Origin: an uncultured Halomonas sp.
GTDB taxonomy: Bacteria > Pseudomonadota > Gammaproteobacteria > Pseudomonadales > Halomonadaceae
Reading direction: 5' to 3'
Length of the DNA stretch: 64,000 nucleotides
NCBI RefSeq assembly: GCF_947500835.1
Contig: NZ_CANMTQ010000005.1
Span: forward strand, 124,001-188,000
Part shown: positions 48,638-57,712 of the stretch, piece after piece
Numbering within the stretch: the first letter of the stretch is position 1
Layout: every line of letters starts with the position of its first letter
Program-made: the position numbers and the translations under genes
The notes under the pieces: model-generated
What the model was told of the DNA's origin: nothing
What the model saw: the letters and a program-made list of their open reading frames with translations, nothing else
The model's database searches: none

Positions 48638-50008
48638 CTAGCCTCGCCTGTCGAGAATCAGCTGCAGCTCGCGCTGTAGCTGGCGTACGGCCTGCTGGCC
48701 GGTCAATTCGCCACGCAGCACGCGATTGAACGCGACCGCCATGCGCTGGGACATGGCCGAATAATACGGCGTGACCGGGCGCAGCCGGGCATCGTCGATG
48801 GCGCGGCGGCCAAGCGCCATGACCGGTACTTGCTCGAGCAGCTGTTCATCGTCGTATAAGGCGCCGAGCGTGGGCAGAAACCCGCCCTCCCGGGCACGCT
48901 GCCTCTGGCGCTCGGGAGACGCGGCGAAGCGGATGAATTCCCAGGCCGCGTCCTGTTTCGACGACTGAGCGTTGATCATCAGGTTCCAGCCGCCCAGGCA
49001 GCTGTAGGAATTACGGTTGCCACCCGCGCTTGGAATGGACGCGATACCGATCTGATCGGCGCTGAGTTGGGATTCCTCTTCGTCGATCAAACCATAACTG
49101 AACGGCCAGTTGCGCATGAAGACGGCGTCGCCGTTCAAGAACGCCCGGGTGGCATCCTCTTCGCGAAAATTGACCACTTGCCGGGGTACGATGCCATCTT
49201 CGATCAATCCCCGTGGAATGCTCAATCCTCGCGCCGCATCCGCGCTATTGATCGTGATAACGTTGGGGGAGCTCACATCCATGCCGAAGGCCGCAGCGGT
49301 CGACATATTGCCGGTGAGCACGCGGCCACCGGCGCTCCACAGAAACTCCAGCATGTTGGTCACGCCGCCTTCGTACTCAGCGCCCTGGAAAACAAACCCA
49401 TGCTTCGTGCCGGCCTTGTCGCGTACGTCCGTCGCCATTCTTGCGAGTTCGTCCCAGGTGCCGGGCGGTTGATCATGTCCGGCGGATTCCAGCAGATCCC
49501 GGCGGTAGTAGAGCATGCCCGCGTCCGTATACCAGGGCACGCCCCAGAGACGATTGCGATAGCCTACTGAATCAAGGGGCGCATTAAGGAAATCGCCCCG
49601 GGCATAGGTGCTGTTGAAGCGAGGGGTCACATCCGTGACATAGCCGCGACTGGCAAATGCCGCGGTCCAGACCATATCGCCGCCGAAGACGTCGATGCGG
49701 GGAGAGTCCACGTCAAAGTCCGAGCTGATCTGACGATAAAAAGCGTCGCTGGCGCGCGGCATCAACTGATAACGCACGCGAATCCTGCCCTCGTACTCCT
49801 GATTGAACGCCTCGATCAGCGCCTGAAGACTGCCAGAATCATCCGGCCCGAAGGCGAAAGTGATCTCCTCCGGTTGAGCGGCCACGGCGGCGCCCAGCGG
49901 CGAAACGCCCAGGGCAGCCATGCCGCCGAGACCGAGACCGCCCAGCAGCAGGCGCCGCCGGGTTGAATCCGGACGTGTAGACATGCCTTTATTTATTGGC
50001 CGTTTCAT
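48638..50008 (-). CDS. Extracellular solute-binding protein (sugar-type, family 1)
   Basis: A 456-residue periplasmic binding protein of the carbohydrate ABC type. The signal has STRRRLLLGG followed by a hydrophobic core, a Tat-like pattern with a cut near AVAA-QPEE. The mature part shows YWD-type sugar family features such as WGVPWYTDAGMLYYRRDLL and PGTWDELARMATDV. ATG 50008 has AAGGAGG upstream. No ABC permease or ATPase genes lie nearby; the neighbour (29 bases upstream) is a sodium symporter, so either it works with a distant ABC system or in some unusual way. Confidence 0.88.
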   Translation of the reverse strand: MKRPINKGMSTRPDSTRRRLLLGGLGLGGMAALGVSPLGAAVAAQPEEITFAFGPDDSGSLQALIEAFNQEYEGRIRVRYQLMPRASDAFYRQISSDFDVDSPRIDVFGGDMVWTAAFASRGYVTDVTPRFNSTYARGDFLNAPLDSVGYRNRLWGVPWYTDAGMLYYRRDLLESAGHDQPPGTWDELARMATDVRDKAGTKHGFVFQGAEYEGGVTNMLEFLWSAGGRVLTGNMSTAAAFGMDVSSPNVITINSADAARGLSIPRGLIEDGIVPRQVVNFREEDATRAFLNGDAVFMRNWPFSYGLIDEEESQLSADQIGIASIPSAGGNRNSYSCLGGWNLMINAQSSKQDAAWEFIRFAASPERQRQRAREGGFLPTLGALYDDEQLLEQVPVMALGRRAIDDARLRPVTPYYSAMSQRMAVAFNRVLRGELTGQQAVRQLQRELQLILDRRG

Positions 50009-50036
50009 ATGGTGTCCTCCTTGAATGCGCCGGCGG

Positions 50037-51620
50037 TTACCAGAACCAGATGACGATGATCGCGGTGACAGCCATCAGCACCATCGACTGATAACGATAG
50101 TTCTGCCAGGCCGGCTTGGCGGCAAGCTCTTCGGATTCGTCTTTCAGGATCTGCGTCGTCCAGATCAGCTCATCGACCTCTTCACCTTCCTTGTGCTGGG
50201 TAATCAGACTAACCCCGATGATCAACGCAAGACCGATGAAGAACTGCACAACGGCCGCATAAAGGAAATGAAAATCCACCAGGCCGCCGACCTGAATGGT
50301 GAAGAAGCCGAGCATGCCGATCCCCAGGCCGCCCAGGAACGCGGCGAATGCCCCGGTCGGGGTGGCACCGCGCCAGAGGATGCCGACGAAGAAGATTGCG
50401 ACGACCGGCGGCGTCACATAGGCCAGGATCGACTGGAAATAGCTCCACAGTGACTGGAAGTGGATGATCTGCGGCGCCCAGGCCACAACGATCACCATGA
50501 CAATCACGGTGGTCAACTGGCCGACCCGCACCAGCGCAGCATCACTGGTTTGAGGCCGCAAGGGCTTGACGAAGTCCATGGTCACCATGGTCGACACCGA
50601 ATTGAGAATCGAGTCGACGGTGGAGGTGATCGCGGCGATCAGTGCCGCTAGAATGATGCCGCGCAGTACGACCGGTAGTAAATCGAAGGCGATGGTCGGA
50701 AATGCCAGGTCCGGTGTTTTCAGATCGGGATACAGCTTCAGCGCCATCACCCCGGGCAGGACCATGATGAACAGCGAGGTGAGCTTGAGAAAACCGGCAA
50801 AGATCGAGCCCCAGCGACCGTGATCCAGAGTCTTGGCTCCCAGGGTACGTTGCACGATCAGCTGGTTGTTGGCCCAGAAATAGATACCGATGATCAACAC
50901 GCCGAACAGGCCCGGCCATGGCAGACTGGGATCATCGATGGGTCGTATGATGCTCATGGCATTTTCCGGAGCGGCCTGGACCATGGCGTCCCAGGAAGGA
51001 ATCGCGTAAAGCCCGGCTGCGAATACCAGACTCGCGCCGATCAGTAGCACGCAGGCCTGAATCGTGTCGCTGATCACCACCGCGCCGAGGCCACCGAAGT
51101 AGGACATGATGCCGGCAAGTATCGTCAGTCCGAGCACCCCCATCCAGAGATCGATGTTTGGGAAAAGGGTCTGGATCACCAGTCCGCCGGCGTAAAGCGC
51201 CCCCTCGCAGTCCAGAAAGATGCTCAGAAAGACCAGCATGCCGGCGAAGATGTAGCGCGAGCGGGCATCGAAGCGTCGCTCGATGAACTCCGGCATGGTG
51301 AACACGCCGGAGCGCAGATAAAACGGCAGCAGCATGAAGACGAAGATGACCAGCGCCACTGCGGCCACCCACTCGTAGCTGTAGACCGCGATCCCCGAAC
51401 TGTAGCCCGCGCCGGCCATGCCCACGAAGGACGCACCGGACATGTTGGTCGCGAACAGGGAAAACCCGATCATCGGCCAGATAAAGTTCCGACCGCCCAG
51501 AAAGAAGCTGCCGGTGTCCCCTTGCTTGCCGCGCGTCAGCCATAGCGGAATGGCGCGACTGGCAACCAGATAAATAATGACGACGGCGATATCGATCCAT
51601 GTGATATTGAATTCTTGCAC
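50037..51620 (-). CDS. Sodium:solute symporter (SSS family, SGLT-like)
   Basis: A 527-residue membrane protein with about 13-14 helices. FFLGGRNFIWPMIGFSLFATNMSGASFVGMAG is spread across residues 36-67, and ATMST-like AITSTVDSILNSVSTM near residue 340 contains the sodium-binding serine/threonine cluster. This is the SLC5-like sugar branch. A frame from ATG 51668 exists, but GTG 51620 is better placed: GGAG lies 7 bases upstream and the family starts with the first helix shortly after. Probably co-transcribed with the binding protein gene. Substrate is unknown, perhaps a sugar. Confidence 0.9.
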   Translation of the reverse strand: MQEFNITWIDIAVVIIYLVASRAIPLWLTRGKQGDTGSFFLGGRNFIWPMIGFSLFATNMSGASFVGMAGAGYSSGIAVYSYEWVAAVALVIFVFMLLPFYLRSGVFTMPEFIERRFDARSRYIFAGMLVFLSIFLDCEGALYAGGLVIQTLFPNIDLWMGVLGLTILAGIMSYFGGLGAVVISDTIQACVLLIGASLVFAAGLYAIPSWDAMVQAAPENAMSIIRPIDDPSLPWPGLFGVLIIGIYFWANNQLIVQRTLGAKTLDHGRWGSIFAGFLKLTSLFIMVLPGVMALKLYPDLKTPDLAFPTIAFDLLPVVLRGIILAALIAAITSTVDSILNSVSTMVTMDFVKPLRPQTSDAALVRVGQLTTVIVMVIVVAWAPQIIHFQSLWSYFQSILAYVTPPVVAIFFVGILWRGATPTGAFAAFLGGLGIGMLGFFTIQVGGLVDFHFLYAAVVQFFIGLALIIGVSLITQHKEGEEVDELIWTTQILKDESEELAAKPAWQNYRYQSMVLMAVTAIIVIWFW

Positions 51621-52011
51621 GATTGTTCTCCATTTTTTCGGACCCCGAACGTCCTTGGACGTTGCCATCGCCGCCTGTCTGAATCGTTTCAGATTCCAGA
51701 GGCTGAATTCGATCCCTAGGGCATCAGCTGTTCTTGTAAATCACGTCTCCATGTGCACATCGAAAGCTTCAAACGTGCCCCTGCAGTCTAGTTCAACGAA
51801 GTTCACGGTTGCCCATTACCAATTCGTCGAAGTTCGTTTACGCATGCGCGTCTTCATCGCCAAGAATTCAAGCGAACCACTTCTTTGCAGTATTTAGCTG
51901 TAGGATTCTGTAAACGCCGTTTTTTGAAAGACCAAGGCTTACTGGCGATCTAGCGTGATGTCAGGAATGCACATTCTAACTCTGTCACTTCCCGTCAAAG
52001 GTCGAGCCGCC
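51621..52011. other. Noncoding region between symporter and MBL gene
   Basis: About 390 bases between divergent genes. Short frames here have no family resemblance. No hairpin terminator, tRNA or recognisable operator was seen; both flanking genes presumably have their promoters here. Confidence 0.5.
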
Positions 52012-52926
52012 ATGAACGCCATCACGCTCTCTGTTCCAATGCTGACGCTGGCCGTAACCGTCAGCGCGTCACTGCCCAGCGTTGCCCAATCCGATATGCC
52101 ACTCGAGGTGTACACCTACGCCTCTCAGGTCAACGACGTGGATAGCGTCAACAACCACTGGTTCGAGACCGACGAGGGGGTGGTGCTGGTGGACGCCCAG
52201 CGACTGCTGCCGGAAGCGCGGCGTGCCTTGGCGCATCTGGAAGCGACGACGGAAAAGCCCGTGGTGGCCATCTCCCTGACCCATGCCCATACCGATCACT
52301 ACGGCGGCTTGCCGGTCTGGACCCAGGCATTTCCAGATGCTCAGGTCTATACGGACGAGGTGACGTTGAATTCCATACGCACCGACGCCCGTGGGTTCAT
52401 CGCCATGCGCAATGAACGCCATGGCAAGCGCTTCGCCACCCAGGAGCAGCTCGATGTGGCGGTAAGCGAAGCACGGGCCGTCGACGCCAACACGCCTCTC
52501 GAGATTGGCGACACGACGCTTACCTTTGAGGTGCTTGGGCCAAGCGAGGCGGAGTCGACGCTATTGATCGCGCTTGAAGACGAGAATGTCGCTTTCGTCG
52601 GCGATCTCATCAACGTCGGCGTACCTGCCGTACCCTTCGAGGACATCGACCGCTGGCTGGATCAGCTCGAGACCTTCACTGCGCGCTTCGACGAGAATGA
52701 CCGCCTTTTCAATGGCCACGGCCCGGCCCCGGTGGGGATCGCAGGCATCACGGAACAGCGCCGTTTCCTTCAGGCGTTACGCGACCAGGTCGCCGCCGCC
52801 CTGGCCGACGACGAGTTGAGCGATGACGAGACGCAGCAGATCGTATTCGACCTGGAAGCCGAGTGGCCCTTCTACGCGGGGGTAGCGGGCAACACGCGAC
52901 GCGAGATTTTGGCTTTCGATGCCTAG
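52012..52926 (+). CDS. Secreted MBL-fold metallohydrolase
   Basis: A 304-residue periplasmic protein: signal peptide cleaved after VAQ (residue 26), then a metallo-beta-lactamase fold with HAHTDH at 91-96 binding two metals, FVGDL (Asp ligand) and NGHGP (His ligand). It resembles broad hydrolases of the glyoxalase II/quinoprotein-relay type and not classical B1 beta-lactamases. ATG 52012 is chosen because the signal peptide begins there; earlier frame starts add an unlikely leader. Confidence 0.85.
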   Translation: MNAITLSVPMLTLAVTVSASLPSVAQSDMPLEVYTYASQVNDVDSVNNHWFETDEGVVLVDAQRLLPEARRALAHLEATTEKPVVAISLTHAHTDHYGGLPVWTQAFPDAQVYTDEVTLNSIRTDARGFIAMRNERHGKRFATQEQLDVAVSEARAVDANTPLEIGDTTLTFEVLGPSEAESTLLIALEDENVAFVGDLINVGVPAVPFEDIDRWLDQLETFTARFDENDRLFNGHGPAPVGIAGITEQRRFLQALRDQVAAALADDELSDDETQQIVFDLEAEWPFYAGVAGNTRREILAFDA

Positions 52927-53028
52927 CGCGTGGCTGAACAGCTCGCGGACAACGATAAAGAATGAAATAGGTGCGTAAGCTACTCGAGGTGCTACGCTGG
53001 CAGAACAACCCATCATGATCGTGACGTT

Positions 53029-53409
53029 ATGCCAACAGTCAGCCCGATGAGGTTTCAAGATCTTGAGACGGCGGCGACAATCGGCATTCCCTGGCTGAGC
53101 CAGCGGTTCGACCTGGGCCAGGTGCAGATCGACCTGAACACCCAAGAGCCGTTTGCGGCCAACTTCATCTGCCCGGCCCTGGTCTTTTCCATTCAGTTGG
53201 GGCCACGGCACTATCGCATTGGGCTCGATTCGGCTCATCTGCAGGAACGCCGCCTGGCGGTGGACGCCGTCACCCTGAGTCCCAAACGCAGCAGCGTCAA
53301 GACCGTCAGCGGGGATCAGGACTGCGAATTCCTTGGCTTCTCGTCTCAGTCCCACATGACTACGCTTTTTCGCCAGTGCCTTGGGATGACGCCAGGGCAA
53401 CTTCGCTAG
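53029..53409 (+). pseudogene. AraC-family regulator remnant with internal deletion
   Basis: A 126-residue frame whose last 24 residues (GFSSQSHMTTLFRQCLGMTPGQLR) are the second helix-turn-helix of AraC regulators. The first about 95 residues look like an N-terminal effector domain. A complete AraC protein has about 250-300 residues; the middle, including the first HTH, is missing without a frameshift. The TAG stop (53407-53409) falls exactly at the edge of the MITE. Excision with one TA retained would still give TAG, so the insertion did not shorten the end. Confidence 0.7.
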
Positions 53410-53675
53410 GGCCTGTTGACGTTTCATTCACGGCCGCGCTGGCGCCAGTTTTTATTCGGGGCAAGGCAGGAGGAGAGAAATTTGGTTATTCCAAATGAAC
53501 GACGACTAACGCAGCAGCGGATAAAAACTGGCCCAGCCCTTCGGGTTGCGCAGCAAAAAGCGCCATTCTGCGTTGCGAAACGTGAAAAGGGAATAACCCT
53601 TCCCTGCGCTTCGCGCCTTGACTGACACTTTTTGATGCAGCAACGCGGTTCGCGATGAAACGTCAACAGGCCCTA
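53407..53675. mobile_element. MITE with 22-bp terminal inverted repeats
   Basis: A 269-base non-coding element. The left end (53406-53427) and the right end (53655-53676, reverse) are identical over 22 bases, each starting CTAGGGCCTGTTGACG. A TA at each edge fits a TA target duplication of the IS630/Tc1 type. Inside are an 11-bp inverted repeat (CCAGTTTTTAT at 53445-53455, ATAAAAACTGG at 53521-53531) and the hairpin ATTTGG/CCAAAT at 53480-53496. No transposase frame is present, so movement would need a transposase in trans. Confidence 0.85.
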
Positions 53676-53706
53676 GCACATCTCGCGCGAGTTCGAGCAG
53701 GCTACC

Positions 53707-54111
53707 TCACCACCCCAGCCAGCTGCGCAGGCCTTTGAAAGAGAAGACGGAATCATGGTTTGCGGCATGCCCCACCCGTCCGGACAGCTGAGCCGCCGCC
53801 GCTTTCAAGGGCATGATGATCGCTTCAAGATGGTGGCCGCACAGCCGGCGATTGACCGCCGCCGGGCACTGGGCCATCAACAACCCACAGTGATAGATCG
53901 CGGTATCCAGCGCCTCACATACCTTCGGGAAGGGACTGGCATTCTGACGACACTGCTGCAACTCGCTCAAGAGCATGCGAAGCGTCCGTGCATCGAGCCA
54001 GCAGGGTGTGTCTTTCCCCTTAGATGACTTTTCCACCGCTTCTTGTATGGCCTGAAACGAGACATACAAGAAAATACAGGTGTAATGGATCTGAGAGCGC
54101 TCCGAGGTCAT
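53707..54111 (-). CDS. Unrecognised protein behind a Fur-like box
   Basis: A 134-residue protein, helical, with five cysteines (for example CWLD, QQCRQ, YHCG, AQCP and RRLCGHH) and no signal peptide. The start is well supported by AAGGAGG 7 bases before the ATG. The Fur-like sequence at 54127-54145 lies directly upstream, which suggests iron repression. I do not recognise the family; the cysteine and histidine content would allow metal or heme binding but this is speculation. Confidence 0.65.
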   Translation of the reverse strand: MTSERSQIHYTCIFLYVSFQAIQEAVEKSSKGKDTPCWLDARTLRMLLSELQQCRQNASPFPKVCEALDTAIYHCGLLMAQCPAAVNRRLCGHHLEAIIMPLKAAAAQLSGRVGHAANHDSVFSFKGLRSWLGW

Positions 54112-54126
54112 TTCGCAGGCCTCCTT

Positions 54127-54145
54127 GATGATAATAATTATTATT
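54127..54145. promoter_or_regulatory. Fur-box-like operator
   Basis: GATGATAATAATTATTATT matches 15 of 19 positions of the consensus GATAATGATAATCATTATC and contains a perfect 14-base palindrome (54131-54144). It sits between divergent genes, 16 bases from the start of the minus-strand one and 119 from the DUF427 gene. Confidence 0.65.
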
Positions 54146-54263
54146 CTCGTGCGAATATGAATTCATGTCAATCGACAACGATGGGGAGTCAAACCAGCCG
54201 GTTCGCGGTCATAGTGTTGTATTTATCACTGATGACCGCGTGTCGGCTTTCCAGGGGATTTTC

Positions 54264-54737
54264 ATGACAATACTGGCGATAGAAGACGTTCAGACCTATC
54301 CGCGCCCACCCGCCCTGGAGCCAGTGGCCCAGACCCTGACGATCTACATGGGCAGCCAGCAGATAGCCTGCACGACCCGCGGCTATCGCGTGCTCGAGAC
54401 CCACCACGCGCCCACCTACTATTTTCCGCCGGGGGACGTGACCGCTAAGCTAATGCCGGTCAGCGGCGGAAGCTTCTGCGAATGGAAAGGCATGGCGCGC
54501 TATTTCGACGTGGTGGGAAGTAAACGCATTGCCCGACGCGCCGCCTGGTGCTACGAGCGGCCTACCGGCGCCTTTCAGCCTCTGGCGGGTTATCTGGCGT
54601 TCTATGCGGCCAGCATGGACCGCTGCCTTGTGGGCGACACGGAGGTGGTGCCTCAGCCCGGAGATTTCTACGGCGGCTGGGTGACCCCCAACCTGCGCGG
54701 CCAGATCAAGGGCGCCCCGGGCACACGCCATTGGTGA
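54264..54737 (+). CDS. DUF427 domain protein
   Basis: A 157-residue cytoplasmic protein with a DUF427 fold: TYYFPPGDV, then CEWKGMARYFDV and a C-terminal GGWVTPNLRGQIKG segment. Function of the family is unknown. The longer frame from 54165 is rejected because AGGGG lies before ATG 54264. It is divergent from the Fur-box gene and might share the iron control. Confidence 0.8.
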   Translation: MTILAIEDVQTYPRPPALEPVAQTLTIYMGSQQIACTTRGYRVLETHHAPTYYFPPGDVTAKLMPVSGGSFCEWKGMARYFDVVGSKRIARRAAWCYERPTGAFQPLAGYLAFYAASMDRCLVGDTEVVPQPGDFYGGWVTPNLRGQIKGAPGTRHW

Positions 54738-54784
54738 TGCTGCTTGAGGCGAAAGCAGCTCGGGCACACTGAATCTAACGAAAA

Positions 54785-54886
54785 CTGCCGGAGATAGTCG
54801 TCCAGCGCCAGGCGAGTTATATCGTTGAGGAAAATACCCTGCTGCATGCGTTTGGCGCATTCGCCGCGGCGCTGAGAAAACTATAG
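54785..54886 (+). pseudogene. Possible fragment of a coding sequence
   Basis: A 33-codon open stretch without a start codon, with protein-like composition (ending ALRKL and a TAG). A stop lies 6 bases upstream. It might be the 3' end of a lost gene, but it is too short to identify, and the rest of the 205-base spacer before epmA shows nothing. Confidence 0.2.
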
Positions 54887-54942
54887 ACCAGCCATTCGAA
54901 TACGGCGGTTAGCCACCCCGAAGCGCGGATTCAACGCTTTTG

Positions 54943-55920
54943 TTAGCTGACCGGCGTGGCAAAGGCCATGACTTCTGCCACGCACTGCTTGCCGAGGGCC
55001 AGCTGAATCAGGCGATCGACCCCAAGAGCCACACCGCTACCTGCCGGCATACCGGCATGCAGTGCCGCTACCAGACGCGCATCGATATCGACAGGTGATT
55101 TACCATTTTTCTCCCGCTCGATATTGTCCGCAGCAAAACGCGCGGCCTGTTCATTCGCATCGGTCAGCTCATCGTAGCCGTTGGCCAGCTCAAGCCCCTG
55201 CACATAGACCTCAAAGCGCGCCGCCACCTCGGCGCCACCATCTTCCGGGTCGCATCGACGGCGCGCCAACGCCGCCTGGCTGGCCGGATAGTCGATCACC
55301 ACGTCGATGCACTCGAAGCCCAGCGTCGGTTCGATGACCAGACTCATCAGCAAGTCCAGGCAGTCATCCCGGGAGCTATGGGCCATATCGAGACTGCCAT
55401 GGGTGCTTGCTAGATGGCGCAAGTCGTCAAGAGAAACAGTGAAGGGATCTATTTTTAGATGATCGCGAAACAACTCTCGGTAGCGACGCAGTCGCCTGGA
55501 GCCCACGTCAGGTAGCAGCAAGCGAATCAGCGCCTCGGTTTCATCGATCAGATTAGCCAACGAAAATCCCGGGCGATACCACTCCAGCATGGTGAACTCG
55601 AGATTATGGCGCCGCCCTACCTCGCCGTCGCGAAAGCTGCACGCCAGCTGGAAGATTGGCCCGCTGCCCGCCGCCAACAGGCGCTTCATGTGAAATTCCG
55701 GCGAGGTCTGCAGCCACAGCCGTTCACGCCCTGCTGGCGTGGTAGCGGTCAAGGACAGTGAATCGAGATGCAGATCGGTGCTGCCGCCATGACCCAGAAT
55801 CGGAGTCTCCACTTCCAGTACGCCGCGTTCAGCGAAAAAGCGGCGAATCTCGGCCAGGCAGCGGGCGCGCTGACGCAGCGTCTCGATGGTGGCGGTGGGT
55901 TGCCAGTCAATCGCGTTCAT
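54943..55920 (-). CDS. epmA: EF-P beta-lysylation ligase EpmA (PoxA/GenX)
   Basis: A 325-residue class II lysyl-tRNA-synthetase paralogue that attaches beta-lysine to EF-P. Motif 2 region CSFRDGEVGRRHNLEFTMLEW, the SPEFHMKRLLA segment and the C-terminal GSGVALGVDRLIQLAL (motif 3) are seen; the tRNA anticodon domain is missing, as in the family. It is downstream of efp on the same strand, and epmB lies on the other side, so all three modification partners are here. Confidence 0.96.
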   Translation of the reverse strand: MNAIDWQPTATIETLRQRARCLAEIRRFFAERGVLEVETPILGHGGSTDLHLDSLSLTATTPAGRERLWLQTSPEFHMKRLLAAGSGPIFQLACSFRDGEVGRRHNLEFTMLEWYRPGFSLANLIDETEALIRLLLPDVGSRRLRRYRELFRDHLKIDPFTVSLDDLRHLASTHGSLDMAHSSRDDCLDLLMSLVIEPTLGFECIDVVIDYPASQAALARRRCDPEDGGAEVAARFEVYVQGLELANGYDELTDANEQAARFAADNIEREKNGKSPVDIDARLVAALHAGMPAGSGVALGVDRLIQLALGKQCVAEVMAFATPVS

Positions 55921-55933
55921 TAAAAGCCTTATG

Positions 55934-55960
55934 AAAAACGCCGAGCGTTAGGCTCGGCGT
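55934..55960 (-). terminator. Terminator after efp
   Basis: On the minus strand ACGCCGAGC, a 5-base loop and GCTCGGCGT, followed by TTTTT (55934-55938). It lies between the efp stop and the epmA start, so epmA probably depends on partial readthrough or its own promoter. Confidence 0.85.
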
Positions 55961-55983
55961 CAATGACTTGCTCATAAGATGAT

Positions 55984-56550
55984 TTACGCACGGCTAACGT
56001 ATTCACCGCTTCGGGTATCCACTTTTAATACCTCACCCTGGTTGATGAACAGCGGCACCTTGACCACCGCACCGGACGAAAGCGTCGCTGGTTTGGAGCC
56101 ACCCTGAGCGGTATCTCCTTTCAGCCCCGGATCGGTCTCGGTGACTTCCAGTTCGATGAAGTTGGGCGGGGTTACGCTGATGACGTTGTCGTTCCATAAG
56201 GTAACGGTATAAGCCACCTGTTCCTTGAGCCATTTTTCGGTGTCACCCAAGGCCTTTTTCGCCACCGGGTATTGCTCGAAGGAGCCGTCCGTGCGCATGA
56301 AATACCACATGTCTCCGTCGGTGTAGAGATACTCCATCTCCAGATCGAGCACGTCCGCGCCTTCCAGGGATTCGCCGGACTTGAAGGTGCGCTCCCAGAC
56401 GCGCCCGGTGTTCAGGTTGCGCAGCTTTACCCGGTTGAAGGCCTGACCCTTGCCCGGCTTGACGAATTCGTTCTCGACGATGTTGCAGGGATCGCCATCC
56501 AGCATCACCTTCAGACCGGCCTTGAATTCGTTGGTAGAATAGTTCGCCAT
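55984..56550 (-). CDS. efp: Translation elongation factor EF-P
   Basis: A 188-residue factor that rescues ribosomes stalled at proline runs. The modified loop is PGKGQ with K34 at the tip, the lysine that EpmA/EpmB modify; this matches the E. coli-type beta-lysylation and not the arginine-rhamnosylation type. Three domains, ordinary length. It is divergent from epmB with about 70 bases between. Confidence 0.97.
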   Translation of the reverse strand: MANYSTNEFKAGLKVMLDGDPCNIVENEFVKPGKGQAFNRVKLRNLNTGRVWERTFKSGESLEGADVLDLEMEYLYTDGDMWYFMRTDGSFEQYPVAKKALGDTEKWLKEQVAYTVTLWNDNVISVTPPNFIELEVTETDPGLKGDTAQGGSKPATLSSGAVVKVPLFINQGEVLKVDTRSGEYVSRA

Positions 56551-56623
56551 GCTTCCTCGCTAATGATCTTGACGCGGCAGGCTCGCTTGGTCCCGCGCAA
56601 ATGAACTCGAATTTGGTGCACAG

Positions 56624-57661
56624 ATGATAACCCGAAGCCCGGCCAGTTTGCAGCGCGTTATTCCGATGGCCAAGGAGACGAACCATCCAGGTTGGCAGGC
56701 CCAGCTCAGTGGTGCGCTGCGCGATCCGCGCGCGCTGCTTGTTCGCTTGGGATTGGACGAGGCGTTGTTGCCAGGGGCCGAGGTCGGTCATGACCTGTTC
56801 GAGGTACGTGTACCCGAGGCCTATCTGGCACGCATTCGCTCGGGTGATCCAGAAGATCCCCTGCTGCGTCAGGTGCTGCCTCTGGGCGTCGAGACCGACA
56901 GCGTGCAGGGATTCGTCAGCGACCCGCTGGAAGAAGCCGAACATACCCCCCGGCCCGGATTGATACACAAGTACGCCGGTCGTGTGCTGCTGATCGCAAG
57001 CCCTATCTGTGCCATCAACTGTCGCTACTGTTTTCGGCGTCAATTTCCCTACGCCGAGAACTCGCCCTCCCGGACCCAGTGGAATGACGCTCTGGACTAT
57101 TTGAGAAACGACACATCCATTGCCGAGGCGATTCTCTCCGGCGGCGATCCGCTGGCTTCAAGCGACAAGCGCCTGGCTTGGCTGGCGGAACGCCTTGAGG
57201 AGATACCCCATCTTAAACGGTTGCGCATTCATACCCGGCTGCCGGTGGTGATTCCGGATCGGATCGACGACGCTCTGCTTTGCTGGCTGGGCGCGACCCG
57301 GCTGCAAAAGGTGATAGTGCTGCACATCAACCATGCCAACGAGATCGACGATGCGGTAATCAACGCCTGCGCCCGCCTGCGCTCGATTGGCGTGACCTTG
57401 CTCAATCAGAGCGTGCTGCTGCGGGGCGTGAACGACGACATAGAGACTCTGGCGACGCTGTCTGAGCGGCTGTTCGAGGCCGGCATACTGCCCTACTACC
57501 TGCACGTGCTCGACCCGGTCAGCGGTGCCGCCCACTTCGACGTGCCGGATGAAGAAGCCGTTGCCCTGGTGGCTGCGCTGCGCGAGCGTCTTGCGGGTTT
57601 CTTGATGCCGCGACTGGTGCGGGAAGTGCCGGGAGAGAGGAGCAAGACGCCTTTGAATTGA
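56624..57661 (+). CDS. epmB: Lysine 2,3-aminomutase EpmB (radical SAM)
   Basis: A 345-residue radical SAM enzyme converting (S)-alpha-lysine to (R)-beta-lysine for EF-P. The cluster motif CAINCRYC (C129, C133, C136), the GGDPL segment and the lysine-aminomutase HINHANEID and PYYLHVLDPVSGAAHF segments are present. ATG 56624 is used; an internal ATG at 56666 is possible and neither has a clear ribosome site. Confidence 0.95.
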   Translation: MITRSPASLQRVIPMAKETNHPGWQAQLSGALRDPRALLVRLGLDEALLPGAEVGHDLFEVRVPEAYLARIRSGDPEDPLLRQVLPLGVETDSVQGFVSDPLEEAEHTPRPGLIHKYAGRVLLIASPICAINCRYCFRRQFPYAENSPSRTQWNDALDYLRNDTSIAEAILSGGDPLASSDKRLAWLAERLEEIPHLKRLRIHTRLPVVIPDRIDDALLCWLGATRLQKVIVLHINHANEIDDAVINACARLRSIGVTLLNQSVLLRGVNDDIETLATLSERLFEAGILPYYLHVLDPVSGAAHFDVPDEEAVALVAALRERLAGFLMPRLVREVPGERSKTPLN

Positions 57662-57712
57662 TAAACGCCCGGCACGATGGCCAGGCGCAAGACTTGGTTG
57701 CAGGTCTTGTGA

